From Chloroflexota bacterium (lineage in GTDB: Bacteria; Chloroflexota; Dehalococcoidia; GIF9; UBA5620): a DNA stretch of 8,165 nucleotides. This document shows positions 1 through 5,550 of the stretch, piece after piece (within the stretch, counting starts at the first letter, position 1; each line of letters starts with the position of its first letter). The notes below the pieces were generated by a model that ran no database searches, was not told where the DNA came from, and was given only the letters and a program-made list of their open reading frames with translations. The translations under genes and the position numbers were made by a program. The stretch is from the NCBI GenBank assembly GCA_026389735.1, contig JAPLHH010000160.1:1-8165 (forward strand), written 5' to 3'.

Positions 1-7
1 GAAACCA

Positions 8-1003
8 ATGAGAACGAAATTTGCCATTGAAACCAAAGAGCTAACCAAGAAATACGGTGACCTCATTGCTGTAGATAAACTGAACCTCACAATAGATTAC
101 GGTGAGGTATTTGGGCTGCTTGGCCCGAACGGTGCCGGCAAGACAACAATAATCTCCATGCTTTGCACCATAATTAACCCATCTTCAGGCAACGCCACAG
201 TAAACGGCTTCGATATATCGAGGCAGTCATCTAATGTCAGGCGCAGCATCGGCATCGTCTTTCAAGACCCAAGTATTGACGACCGTCTCACCGGCCGAGA
301 AAACCTGCAGCTTCACGCCTGCCTTTACGATATACCGGCAGAACTAGCCAAAAAGCGCATTGCAGAAGTCCTGAACCTGGTGGAATTAGAAGATAGAGCT
401 GATTCCGCTATGAAAACCTACTCGGGTGGGATGAGAAGACGATTGGAACTGGCCAGAGGTTTACTTCATCACCCCAGGGTGCTCTTTCTTGATGAGCCCA
501 CCCTGGGCCTGGACCCTCAAACCCGAGAGCACCTCTGGGCATACATCGAAAACCTGGCCCGAACAACTGAAATCACTATTATCCTCACCACCCATTATAT
601 GGAAGAAGCTGATCAGCTTTGCAATCGAGTTGCCATCATTGACTACGGTAAAATCAAAGTCGTTGACACCCCTGCCAATTTGAAGACAGCTTTGAAAGGC
701 GATATCACAACCATTACCACAGCTCAACCAGAAAAACTCGCCACCAGACTAACCGAACTAAAATTAACCCCTCACATAGACTCATCAAGAGATACCATAA
801 GATTGGCTGTCGCAAATGCAGAAAAGCTCATACCCAGATTAATTAAAATCGCTGCCGAGATTGGGGTAGAAGTCAGTTCCGTATCTATCCACCATCCAAC
901 GCTAAATGATGTGTTCCTTTACTACACAGGTCGAGAGATAAGAGCAGAAGAAGCCGAGTCACCGCTCAGAAAGCACATGATGATGAGGAGGCGAACCAGA
1001 TGA
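8..1003 (+). CDS. ABC transporter ATP-binding protein (DrrA/CcmA-type exporter ATPase)
   Basis: This is the cytoplasmic ATPase of an ABC exporter; it hydrolyses ATP to drive the permease encoded next to it. Visible motifs are Walker A GPNGAGKTT (residues 39-47), the Q-loop glutamine Q86, signature YSGGM (138-142), Walker B LFLDEP (159-164) with catalytic E163, and switch histidine H196. Residues from about 220 on form the C-terminal extension typical of DrrA-like ATPases (DUF4162-type). At 331 aa it is full length for the family. The gene ends inside the start of the permease gene (ATGA overlap), so the two are co-translated. The reading frame stays open to the window edge, so a start upstream of position 8 cannot be excluded, although the N-terminus fits the family. 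The substrate is unknown; drug, lipid or polysaccharide export are all possible. Confidence 0.95.
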   Translation: MRTKFAIETKELTKKYGDLIAVDKLNLTIDYGEVFGLLGPNGAGKTTIISMLCTIINPSSGNATVNGFDISRQSSNVRRSIGIVFQDPSIDDRLTGRENLQLHACLYDIPAELAKKRIAEVLNLVELEDRADSAMKTYSGGMRRRLELARGLLHHPRVLFLDEPTLGLDPQTREHLWAYIENLARTTEITIILTTHYMEEADQLCNRVAIIDYGKIKVVDTPANLKTALKGDITTITTAQPEKLATRLTELKLTPHIDSSRDTIRLAVANAEKLIPRLIKIAAEIGVEVSSVSIHHPTLNDVFLYYTGREIRAEEAESPLRKHMMMRRRTR

Positions 1004-1752
1004 GCGAGCTTAGGAAAATCTATGGATTGTGGCGCCGGGAAATAATCAGATACTGGCGCGAAAAATCACGGATTATCTCTTCACTCATATTGCCTGTGCT
1101 CTGGCTAGTAGTTTTCGGCAGCGGCATGCGGGGCATGGAACTGTCCGGCACACAGAGTTATCAAACCTATATATTTCCAGGCATAATCGGGATGACCCTC
1201 CTCTTCACCTCTGTCTTTTCCGGCATTTCCGTAATTTGGGACAGAGAATTCGGTTTCTTCAAAGAGATTATGGTAGCGCCCGTCTCCCGCACCTCAATCG
1301 TCATCGGTAAAGCTCTGGGTAGTAGTACAAGCGCGCTCATCCAGGGCTCCATTTTGCTACCGCTTTCATTTCTGGTGGGTGTCCACCTGTCGCCGGTATC
1401 TTTCATAATACTGCTCCCCACTATGATTCTCATCTCAATCGGGCTGGTCTGTATCGGGCTGCTTATCGCCTCGATTATAACCAGCATGGAAGGCTTCAAC
1501 TTCATTATGAGCCTGGTGATTATGCCCATGTTCTTCACCAGCGGCGCCCTCTTCCCCTTAACTTCGGCTCCAGACTGGCTGAGAGATTTCAGCTATGTAA
1601 ACCCGCTGACTTACGGCGTCGATGTTCTGCGCTGGGGCACTTTCGGTGGGGCGGGTTCACTACTACCAATTTATGCCGAATTTCTTATACTGGCGCTATT
1701 TGCCACAGCTATGATTATAGCTTGCTCCTACACCTTCAATATTAAAAAGTGA
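1000..1752 (+). CDS. ABC-2 type transporter permease
   Basis: This is the membrane subunit of the exporter whose ATPase lies directly upstream. The 250-aa protein has about six hydrophobic segments (roughly residues 25-42, 57-80, 105-128, 132-158, 165-185 and 225-245). Between the second and third lies the coupling region REFGFFKEIMVAPVSR (about 82-97), a hallmark of ABC2_membrane/DrrB/NodJ-type permeases. The motif NPLTYGVDVLR near residue 200 is also typical. A strong ribosome binding site, GAGGAGG at 985-991, sits 8 bases before the ATG, and the start overlaps the ATPase stop codon. Together the pair would form a homodimeric half-transporter complex. Nothing in the sequence identifies the cargo. 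Confidence 0.94.
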   Translation: MSELRKIYGLWRREIIRYWREKSRIISSLILPVLWLVVFGSGMRGMELSGTQSYQTYIFPGIIGMTLLFTSVFSGISVIWDREFGFFKEIMVAPVSRTSIVIGKALGSSTSALIQGSILLPLSFLVGVHLSPVSFIILLPTMILISIGLVCIGLLIASIITSMEGFNFIMSLVIMPMFFTSGALFPLTSAPDWLRDFSYVNPLTYGVDVLRWGTFGGAGSLLPIYAEFLILALFATAMIIACSYTFNIKK

Positions 1753-1767
1753 CATCTAATCACCAAA

Positions 1768-1810
1768 GTCACAATAATCTCCCTAATAACTGCTCCGATT
1801 ATTCTCTGAC
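1768..1810 (+). other. weak stem-loop after the ABC operon
   Basis: GTCA (1768-1771) and AATAATC (1773-1779) can pair with GATTATT (1797-1803) and TGAC (1807-1810), leaving a small internal bulge and a 17-base loop. It lies just after the permease stop and could help end the ABC transcript. There is no following T-run and the stem is AT-rich, so this is only a candidate. Confidence 0.25.
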
Positions 1811-1818
1811 CGCTTCCG

Positions 1819-1833
1819 CATGTTTCAAACATG
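1819..1833. repeat. 15-bp perfect palindrome, possible operator
   Basis: CATGTTT-C-AAACATG is a perfect inverted repeat with 7-bp arms and a one-base centre. A one-base loop is too small for a good RNA hairpin, so a dimeric DNA-binding protein site is the more natural reading. It lies about 110 bp upstream of the candidate -10 element of the repeat-protein gene. No regulator can be named. Confidence 0.35.
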
Positions 1834-1881
1834 ATTCCGTCATATAGAAAGCCCATCGCAGTGTACAGCAAGGTTTAAATT

Positions 1882-1898
1882 TTTACCAAAACTTTACA
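1882..1898 (+). promoter_or_regulatory. candidate PhoB/PhoP-type response-regulator box
   Basis: TTTACC (1882-1887) and TTTACA (1893-1898) start exactly 11 bp apart, separated by AAAAC. Direct hexamers with an 11-bp period (TTHACA-N5-TTHACA) are the known binding pattern of PhoP/PhoB-type winged-helix regulators. The box lies about 43 bp upstream of the TATACT -10 element, where an activator could act. A PhoB-family regulator is encoded at 3255-3944, which makes it a plausible ligand. The match is short and sits in AT-rich DNA, so it is an inference. Confidence 0.35.
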
Positions 1899-1940
1899 CA
1901 AGGATAAAACCGAGGCAACAATCCACTGCTACACTAAAAG

Positions 1941-1946
1941 TATACT
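1941..1946 (+). promoter_or_regulatory. candidate -10 element for the secreted repeat protein
   Basis: TATACT matches the sigma-70 -10 consensus at five of six positions. No good -35 is found 16-18 bp upstream (ACAATC at 1918-1923 is poor), which would fit an activator-dependent promoter. Transcription would start near 1953, giving a leader of about 80 bases that contains the stem-loop at 1952-2000. Confidence 0.4.
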
Positions 1947-1951
1947 GTAAA

Positions 1952-2000
1952 GGTTAACACAGGCCTTGGACACAGGGCCCTAACACGGCCTGGGTTAGCT
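1952..2000 (+). promoter_or_regulatory. 5' leader stem-loop before the secreted repeat protein
   Basis: Bases 1952-1965 pair with 1987-2000 to form a 14-position stem with one A-G mismatch and two G-U pairs. The core is CAGGCC/GGCCTG. The 21-base loop contains the palindrome GGGCCC (1975-1980). The stem ends about 14 bases before the strong ribosome binding site (AAAGGAGGT, 2014-2022). No T-run follows, so a terminator is unlikely. It could stabilise the mRNA or control translation. It matches no riboswitch class that I recognise. Confidence 0.4.
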
Positions 2001-2031
2001 TCCAGTCAAAAAGAAAGGAGGTTACACAGAA

Positions 2032-2994
2032 ATGAAAAGAATCCAGAAGATTGTTCTTGCCACCGTATTAGTGGCCGTGATGCTCATCGCAAGCATGCCA
2101 GTTATAGCACTGGCTCAAGATGACGAAGCCCATGGACCTCCAGGTGCTCTACTGACACACGCCGCCGAAATCCTGAATATCGACCAGGAAGAGCTTGAGA
2201 ATGCCCTCAAGCAAGCTCAAACGGGATTGCGGGAGGAAGCTTTCGAAAACAGAATCGAGGAAATGATAGATGAGGGCACATTGACCCAGGAGCAGGCAAA
2301 CGAGCTTAAGGCATGGATGGAAGCAAAGCCGGACGTCCCAATGGTTCCTCCAAGACAACTTAAGGAGGCGCTAGACAAAGGCATCATAACTCAAGAGCAA
2401 GTAGACCAACTTAAGACATGGATGGAGTCAAAGCCAGACATCCCGGGGATTGCGCCAACGATGGGTGAGCGGCTTGTAGAAGAAGGCGCAATCACACAGC
2501 AGCAGGCAGACGAGTGCAAAGCCTGGATGGATGCAAGACCGGCAGATATACCAAATGTTGGCCCCAGACAACTTGAGCAGTTGCTGGATGAGGGCAAGCT
2601 AACTCAAGCGCAGGCAGATGCGTACAAGGCATGGCTAGAATCAAAGCCGGATATGCCGAAAATCCGACCAGAACTACGCCAGAATGGGGCAACTAAGCTT
2701 CAAGAACAACACGATGCCCTGACAACACGTGTCGCCGAAATTCTTAACATCAACAAGGAAGACCTTGAAAATGCCTTCAAGCAGTCCCAAAGTGAATTGC
2801 ATGAGAAATCTTTGGATACCAGACTTAAGGAGCTGATAAATCAGGGCGCATGGACCCAGCAGCAGGCTGACGCATTCAAATCCTGGCTAAAAGCCAAGCC
2901 AGACGTTCCAAGAATTGGACCAATGGGGCCAGGGGGGCAATGGGAACCAATGGGACCAGGGAGACCATGCGGACCAATGGGGCCAGAGGAATGA
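2032..2994 (+). CDS. secreted helical-repeat protein with TQxQ motifs
   Basis: This exported protein has unknown function. The N-terminus is a clear signal peptide: MKRIQK, a hydrophobic core (residues 7-27) and a likely cleavage after ALA (26-28). No lipobox or second membrane segment is seen. The mature part has five units of about 30-35 residues, near 74-103, 109-138, 144-174, 180-209 and 264-293. Their pattern is R/Q-L-x-E-L-x-x-(E/Q)-G-x-(L/I)-T-Q-x-Q-A-D-x-x-K-x-W-(M/L)-x-(A/S)-K-P-D-(V/I/M)-P. The tryptophans are W95, W130, W165, W201 and W285. A second unit type, AEILNI-x-x-E-x-LENA-x-KQ, occurs at 45-61 and 235-251, giving an order of A-B-B-B-B-A-B. The tail (295-320) is rich in GPMGP. 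The nearest family I recall is DUF2680-like; the LTxxQ-like motif also recalls CpxP/Spy envelope proteins. The ATG follows an excellent Shine-Dalgarno (2014-2022) by 9 bases. Confidence 0.88.
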   Translation: MKRIQKIVLATVLVAVMLIASMPVIALAQDDEAHGPPGALLTHAAEILNIDQEELENALKQAQTGLREEAFENRIEEMIDEGTLTQEQANELKAWMEAKPDVPMVPPRQLKEALDKGIITQEQVDQLKTWMESKPDIPGIAPTMGERLVEEGAITQQQADECKAWMDARPADIPNVGPRQLEQLLDEGKLTQAQADAYKAWLESKPDMPKIRPELRQNGATKLQEQHDALTTRVAEILNINKEDLENAFKQSQSELHEKSLDTRLKELINQGAWTQQQADAFKSWLKAKPDVPRIGPMGPGGQWEPMGPGRPCGPMGPEE

Positions 2995-3038
2995 GAGCAC
3001 GGCAACGCTCAGCATTGCGCAAATAGGTTAAGTGTACA

Positions 3039-3076
3039 AAGATGGCAAGCCAGGCTATGCCCTGGCTTGCCATCTT
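3039..3076 (+). terminator. perfect 16-bp hairpin, likely transcription terminator
   Basis: Bases 3039-3054 are perfectly complementary to 3061-3076 around the six-base loop CTATGC. The stem starts AAGATGG and ends CCATCTT. It lies 45 bp after the repeat-protein stop and is the natural end of that transcript. Only a short CTTCC follows rather than a full U-tract, so it may act as a 3' stability structure or as a weak or bidirectional terminator. Confidence 0.65.
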
Positions 3077-3108
3077 CCACAGCATAGGCGCAGATAGCCT
3101 CTTTGAGA

Positions 3109-3114
3109 TATAAT
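3109..3114 (+). promoter_or_regulatory. candidate distal -10 (TATAAT) for the two-component operon
   Basis: TATAAT is a perfect -10 hexamer, with no recognisable -35 at 16-18 bp. A transcript from here would carry a leader of about 130 bases containing the inverted repeat at 3135-3191. A second perfect -10 lies closer to the gene. Confidence 0.3.
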
Positions 3115-3134
3115 AAGAAAAGGAGAATGCCACT

Positions 3135-3191
3135 TGTCACCCTGAGCGACAGCGAAGGGTCTCCAGATTCTTCGCTCCGCTCAGAATGACA
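3135..3191. repeat. 57-bp MITE-like imperfect inverted repeat (TGTCA...TGACA)
   Basis: The arms begin TGTCACCCTGAGCG and, read from the other strand, TGTCATTCTGAGCG. Both continue with GCGAAG and TCT/ATCT near the centre. The two arms match at most positions. The sequence class is one I recognise as a widely dispersed intergenic repeat; translated, it yields the spurious peptide CHSERSEESGDPS often seen in automated annotations. No transposase is present, so it would be a non-autonomous element. It sits in the leader of the two-component operon and can fold into a long RNA hairpin. Confidence 0.75.
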
Positions 3192-3233
3192 GGCGTAATT
3201 CATAAACAATCAGAAAAAGACAAGCTCCCCAAA

Positions 3234-3239
3234 TATAAT
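3234..3239 (+). promoter_or_regulatory. candidate proximal -10 (TATAAT) for the two-component operon
   Basis: This is a perfect TATAAT ending 15 bases before the response-regulator ATG. Initiation would fall near 3246, giving a leader of about ten bases that overlaps the weak ribosome binding site GGGA (3244-3247). No clear -35 is found. Confidence 0.35.
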
Positions 3240-3254
3240 TAACGGGATTAAATT

Positions 3255-3944
3255 ATGACAACCATACTTGTTGTTGACGATGAGCCCAACATTGTAGAAC
3301 TCGCTAAGCTCTACCTTGAACAAGAAGGATACCGCATAGAAAGAGTTGGTAACGGCAGTGATGCCCTGTTAAAACTGAACTCGGCTAAGCCATCGCTCAT
3401 CATCCTCGATTTGATGCTACCTGACATAGATGGCTTTGAGGTATGCCGGCAGATACGCAAGAAAAGCGACGTCCCCATCCTGATGCTTACCGCCCGAAAA
3501 GAAGACGTGGACAAAATAGTCGGGCTTGAGCTGGGAGCTGATGATTACCTGACAAAACCGTTCAATCCAAGAGAGCTGGTAGCCAGGGTCAAGGCTATTC
3601 TGCGTCGTTACCAATCCGGACTCAGGCCTGGTCAGGCTATAGAAGTGGGCAACCTGCGAATTGACCCTGCCCGTCATGAGGCGACTGTAGATGGCCAACC
3701 GCTTAGGCTACGGACTAAGGAGTTTGACCTGCTGGCAACCTTGGCTCAAAACCTGGGAGTCGTCCTGACCAGAGACCGCCTCCTGGAGATGGTTTGGGAA
3801 ACTGATTACTACGGCGAAACGCGAACCGTCGACATCCATATCAACCACCTCCGGGACAAATTAAGCGGAGCAAACGCCTCGATAGAAACAGTCCGAGGTA
3901 TAGGCTACAAGATGACATTGAAATCACGAACACCAAGCGGCTGA
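3255..3944 (+). CDS. OmpR/PhoB-family response regulator
   Basis: This cytoplasmic transcription factor is activated by phosphotransfer from the kinase encoded next. The receiver domain (residues 1-120) carries the acidic pair D8/D9, phospho-acceptor D52 in LIILDLMLP, switch T79 and invariant K101 in the LTKPF motif. The C-terminal winged-helix domain (about 128-225) has the recognition-helix sequence TRTVDIHINHLRDKL starting at T189 and the wing RGIGYKM starting at R214. At 229 aa it has the standard PhoB/PhoP length with no truncation. The ATG is preceded 7 bases upstream by a weak GGGA. The kinase gene starts 51 bp downstream on the same strand, so the two form an operon. The nearest candidate target is the 11-bp direct repeat at 1882-1898. 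The inducing signal is unknown; PhoP-like is only a family label. Confidence 0.95.
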   Translation: MTTILVVDDEPNIVELAKLYLEQEGYRIERVGNGSDALLKLNSAKPSLIILDLMLPDIDGFEVCRQIRKKSDVPILMLTARKEDVDKIVGLELGADDYLTKPFNPRELVARVKAILRRYQSGLRPGQAIEVGNLRIDPARHEATVDGQPLRLRTKEFDLLATLAQNLGVVLTRDRLLEMVWETDYYGETRTVDIHINHLRDKLSGANASIETVRGIGYKMTLKSRTPSG

Positions 3945-3974
3945 GAACAGAGTTTATAGTCATAGAAAAAGCCG

Positions 3975-3990
3975 CTCTATAAAATAGAGG
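3975..3990 (+). promoter_or_regulatory. small hairpin covering the kinase ribosome binding site
   Basis: CTCTAT (3975-3980) is complementary to ATAGAG (3984-3989) across an AAA loop. The 3' arm contains most of AGAGG (3986-3990), the Shine-Dalgarno sequence 5 bases before the kinase ATG at 3996. The weak stem could lower kinase translation relative to the regulator, which is a common stoichiometry in two-component systems. Confidence 0.35.
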
Positions 3991-3995
3991 TTTAG

Positions 3996-5417
3996 ATGAG
4001 CCTGCGTACACGCCTTATTCTCAGCTACATTTTAATAATAGTCTTATGTCTGAGCATAGTCGCCGTTTCCTTGGTAGTTTTGCTCGGTGACCAGCTCAAC
4101 AGGCTAACAATGGCACACCTGGCCGACACTGCACTGCCCATCTACATCCAGTTTAGAGCAGCAGCCAGAGGCCAGGTTTCCCTGAACCAAGCATGGACCA
4201 ATCTGCAGGAGATGTCACGGGAAACCGGCACGTACATCTTTTTACTGGACGCCCAAGATGTCATTATCAGACAGGCAATCCCCGCGGAGAGTTCCTGGAT
4301 ACCCCCCTCAAAGCTGGAAATCGAAAAGCCGCCCCTCGGCAGACCAGCGCCTTATGTCGGAAACTATATCGCACCTGGCGGAGAAAGATTTATATTCGTC
4401 GCCCACCCCCTCATCGGATTGTTCAGACCCCCAGACCCTTCCACCCCCCCAGAAACTCTGGTTCTGGCCATACCTCGCCAGCAGGCTTTAGCCGTCTGGG
4501 CTGACTTTGCTAAACCTTTCCTCTGGGCAGGGCTAGTCGCCTTAGCCGTCTCCATACTTATAGCCGTTCTCCTGGCTCGCTCCGTGTATGTCCCTATCCG
4601 ACGCGTGACAAATGCCGCCGAAGAAATAGCCCGCGGTAACTATGACCAGGAGGTCCCAGTGGCCGGCCCTAAAGAGGTCAAAGGCCTCGCCGCAAGCTTC
4701 AACCAGATGGCAAAGCAGGTAAAACGCTCGCAGCAAATGCTGCGCGACTTCGTAGCCGATGCCTCCCACGAGTTAAGAAGCCCGCTCACCTCCATCAAGG
4801 GATTTGCCCAGGCTATAGTCGATGGAACTGCCAAAAATAAAGCAGCCCAGCTTAAAGCCGCTAGAGTCATCGAGGACGAGTCCAAACGCATGATGCGGCT
4901 TGTAGAGGAACTGCTCGAGTTTTCCAGGCTTGAATCAGGCCAGGTCAAGATGGTTAAGGAGTCCGTAGATTTGAAGGACCTTCTGCAGCAGTGCCATGAG
5001 ATTTTCCTAATGCAGGCAAAAGAAAAAAACATACAACTGAGAACAGAAATAGAGCCCCTGCCGTCTGTCACCGGCGATATCGACCGCTTGGAGCAGGTCT
5101 TCAATAACCTGCTCGACAATGCCTTGAAACACACGCCTTCCGGAGGCAAGGTAGGCATCGTCGCCCGGCAACTACACCCTAACTTCGTCGAAATCGCCGT
5201 AACTGATACCGGCCCAGGCATTCCCGGCGAGCAGTTGCGACATGTTTTTGAGCGCTTCTACCGGGCTGACCCTTCAGCAGGCAAAGCTGGCGCTGGCCTG
5301 GGCTTAGCCATTGCCAGACAGATAGTCCTGGCTCACGGGGGAGACATCATGGCCAAAAGCACCCTGGGCCAGGGAACCGAATTCCTGGTCAGATTGCCCG
5401 TCAATCCCACTATTTGA
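3996..5417 (+). CDS. PhoR-type membrane sensor histidine kinase
   Basis: This is an inner-membrane kinase and phosphatase for the upstream response regulator. It has TM1 at about residues 7-30, an extracytoplasmic sensor loop at about 32-173, TM2 at about 176-194 and a HAMP linker (about 195-248, with P-I-R-R-V-T and the RGNYDQEVP turn). The HisKA dimerisation helix carries phospho-histidine H258 in DASHELRSPL. The HATPase_c domain has an N-box with N370, N371 and N375 (NNLLDNALKH), a G1 box DTGPGIP from D404, an F-box FERFYR and a G2 box GAGLGLAIA from G432. All catalytic elements are intact. The sensor loop is proline-rich (about 101-155) and resembles no ligand domain that I can name. No PAS domain is evident. 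The 473-aa length is normal. The signal is likely extracytoplasmic. Confidence 0.95.
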   Translation: MSLRTRLILSYILIIVLCLSIVAVSLVVLLGDQLNRLTMAHLADTALPIYIQFRAAARGQVSLNQAWTNLQEMSRETGTYIFLLDAQDVIIRQAIPAESSWIPPSKLEIEKPPLGRPAPYVGNYIAPGGERFIFVAHPLIGLFRPPDPSTPPETLVLAIPRQQALAVWADFAKPFLWAGLVALAVSILIAVLLARSVYVPIRRVTNAAEEIARGNYDQEVPVAGPKEVKGLAASFNQMAKQVKRSQQMLRDFVADASHELRSPLTSIKGFAQAIVDGTAKNKAAQLKAARVIEDESKRMMRLVEELLEFSRLESGQVKMVKESVDLKDLLQQCHEIFLMQAKEKNIQLRTEIEPLPSVTGDIDRLEQVFNNLLDNALKHTPSGGKVGIVARQLHPNFVEIAVTDTGPGIPGEQLRHVFERFYRADPSAGKAGAGLGLAIARQIVLAHGGDIMAKSTLGQGTEFLVRLPVNPTI

Positions 5418-5426
5418 GGGTGTTTA

Positions 5427-5439
5427 TTGTCATTACGAG
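5427..5439. repeat. possible remnant of a TGTCA-type dispersed repeat
   Basis: TTGTCATTACGAG resembles the outer end of the element at 3135-3191 (TTGTCACCCTGAG), but no second arm follows. It is immediately followed by a REP-like unit. It could be a truncated copy or chance. Confidence 0.2.
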
Positions 5440-5452
5440 TAGAACCAGAACA

Positions 5453-5477
5453 TGTAGCTGTGGGGCTTTAGCCCCAC
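5453..5477 (+). repeat. REP-like palindrome, unit 1
   Basis: It starts TGTAG (5453-5457) and contains GTGGGGCT (5460-5467) and AGCCCCAC (5470-5477), perfectly complementary around TT, with the core CTTTAG. It is preceded by ACATGTAGCTG, which recurs exactly at 6334-6344 beside a different stem. It lies after the kinase stop and may also end or stabilise that transcript, though no T-run follows. Confidence 0.7.
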
Positions 5478-5494
5478 CAGGGTAAAGGTGGATG

Positions 5495-5520
5495 GGCGAC
5501 CCTAAAGGGTCGCCACTACA
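5495..5520 (-). repeat. REP-like palindrome, unit 2 (inverted)
   Basis: GGCGACCCT (5495-5503) pairs with AGGGTCGCC (5506-5514) around AA, and CTACA (5516-5520) closes the unit. Read on the minus strand it starts TGTAG and has the core CTTTAG, as in the other units. With unit 1 it forms a head-to-head pair bounded by TGTAG...CTACA, like a BIME. It lies between the convergent kinase and nth genes. Confidence 0.7.
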
Positions 5521-5533
5521 TTAGCTGAACCAG

Positions 5534-5550
5534 ACCGACCTCTTCGGTTT
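5534..5550. terminator. weak hairpin between convergent genes
   Basis: ACCGA (5534-5538) and TCGGT (5544-5548) pair around CCTCT, and TTT follows on the plus strand. The 3' arm reaches the nth stop codon (5549-5551). The stem is short; a terminator role for the kinase transcript is possible but weakly supported. Confidence 0.25.

Noticed and set aside
1..1752. A resistance or antibiotic gene cluster based on the DrrAB-like exporter
   Set aside because: No biosynthetic genes are nearby and the ABC family label does not define the substrate.
3055..3087. Stable H-type pseudoknot formed by the hairpin loop and downstream GCATAG
   Set aside because: The linker of five bases cannot easily span a 16-bp stem and the loop has no spare bases. 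It is kept only as possible alternative pairing.
3009..3209. Minus-strand open frame containing CHSERSEESGDPS
   Set aside because: This peptide is a translation of the dispersed inverted repeat at 3135-3191 and is known to me as an annotation artefact. It has no ribosome binding site or family.
4298..4452. C-runs of six and seven in the kinase sensor-loop coding region as a phase-variation switch
   Set aside because: The frame is intact, the tracts are short, and they encode ordinary Pro codons. Nothing shows length variation.
4640..5221. 193-aa minus-strand frame opposite the histidine kinase
   Set aside because: It lies wholly antisense to conserved kinase domains, is serine-rich from codon complementarity and matches no family.
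5453..5520. CRISPR-like short array
   Set aside because: The units are palindromes in alternating orientation with no regular spacers and differing stems, and no cas genes are present.
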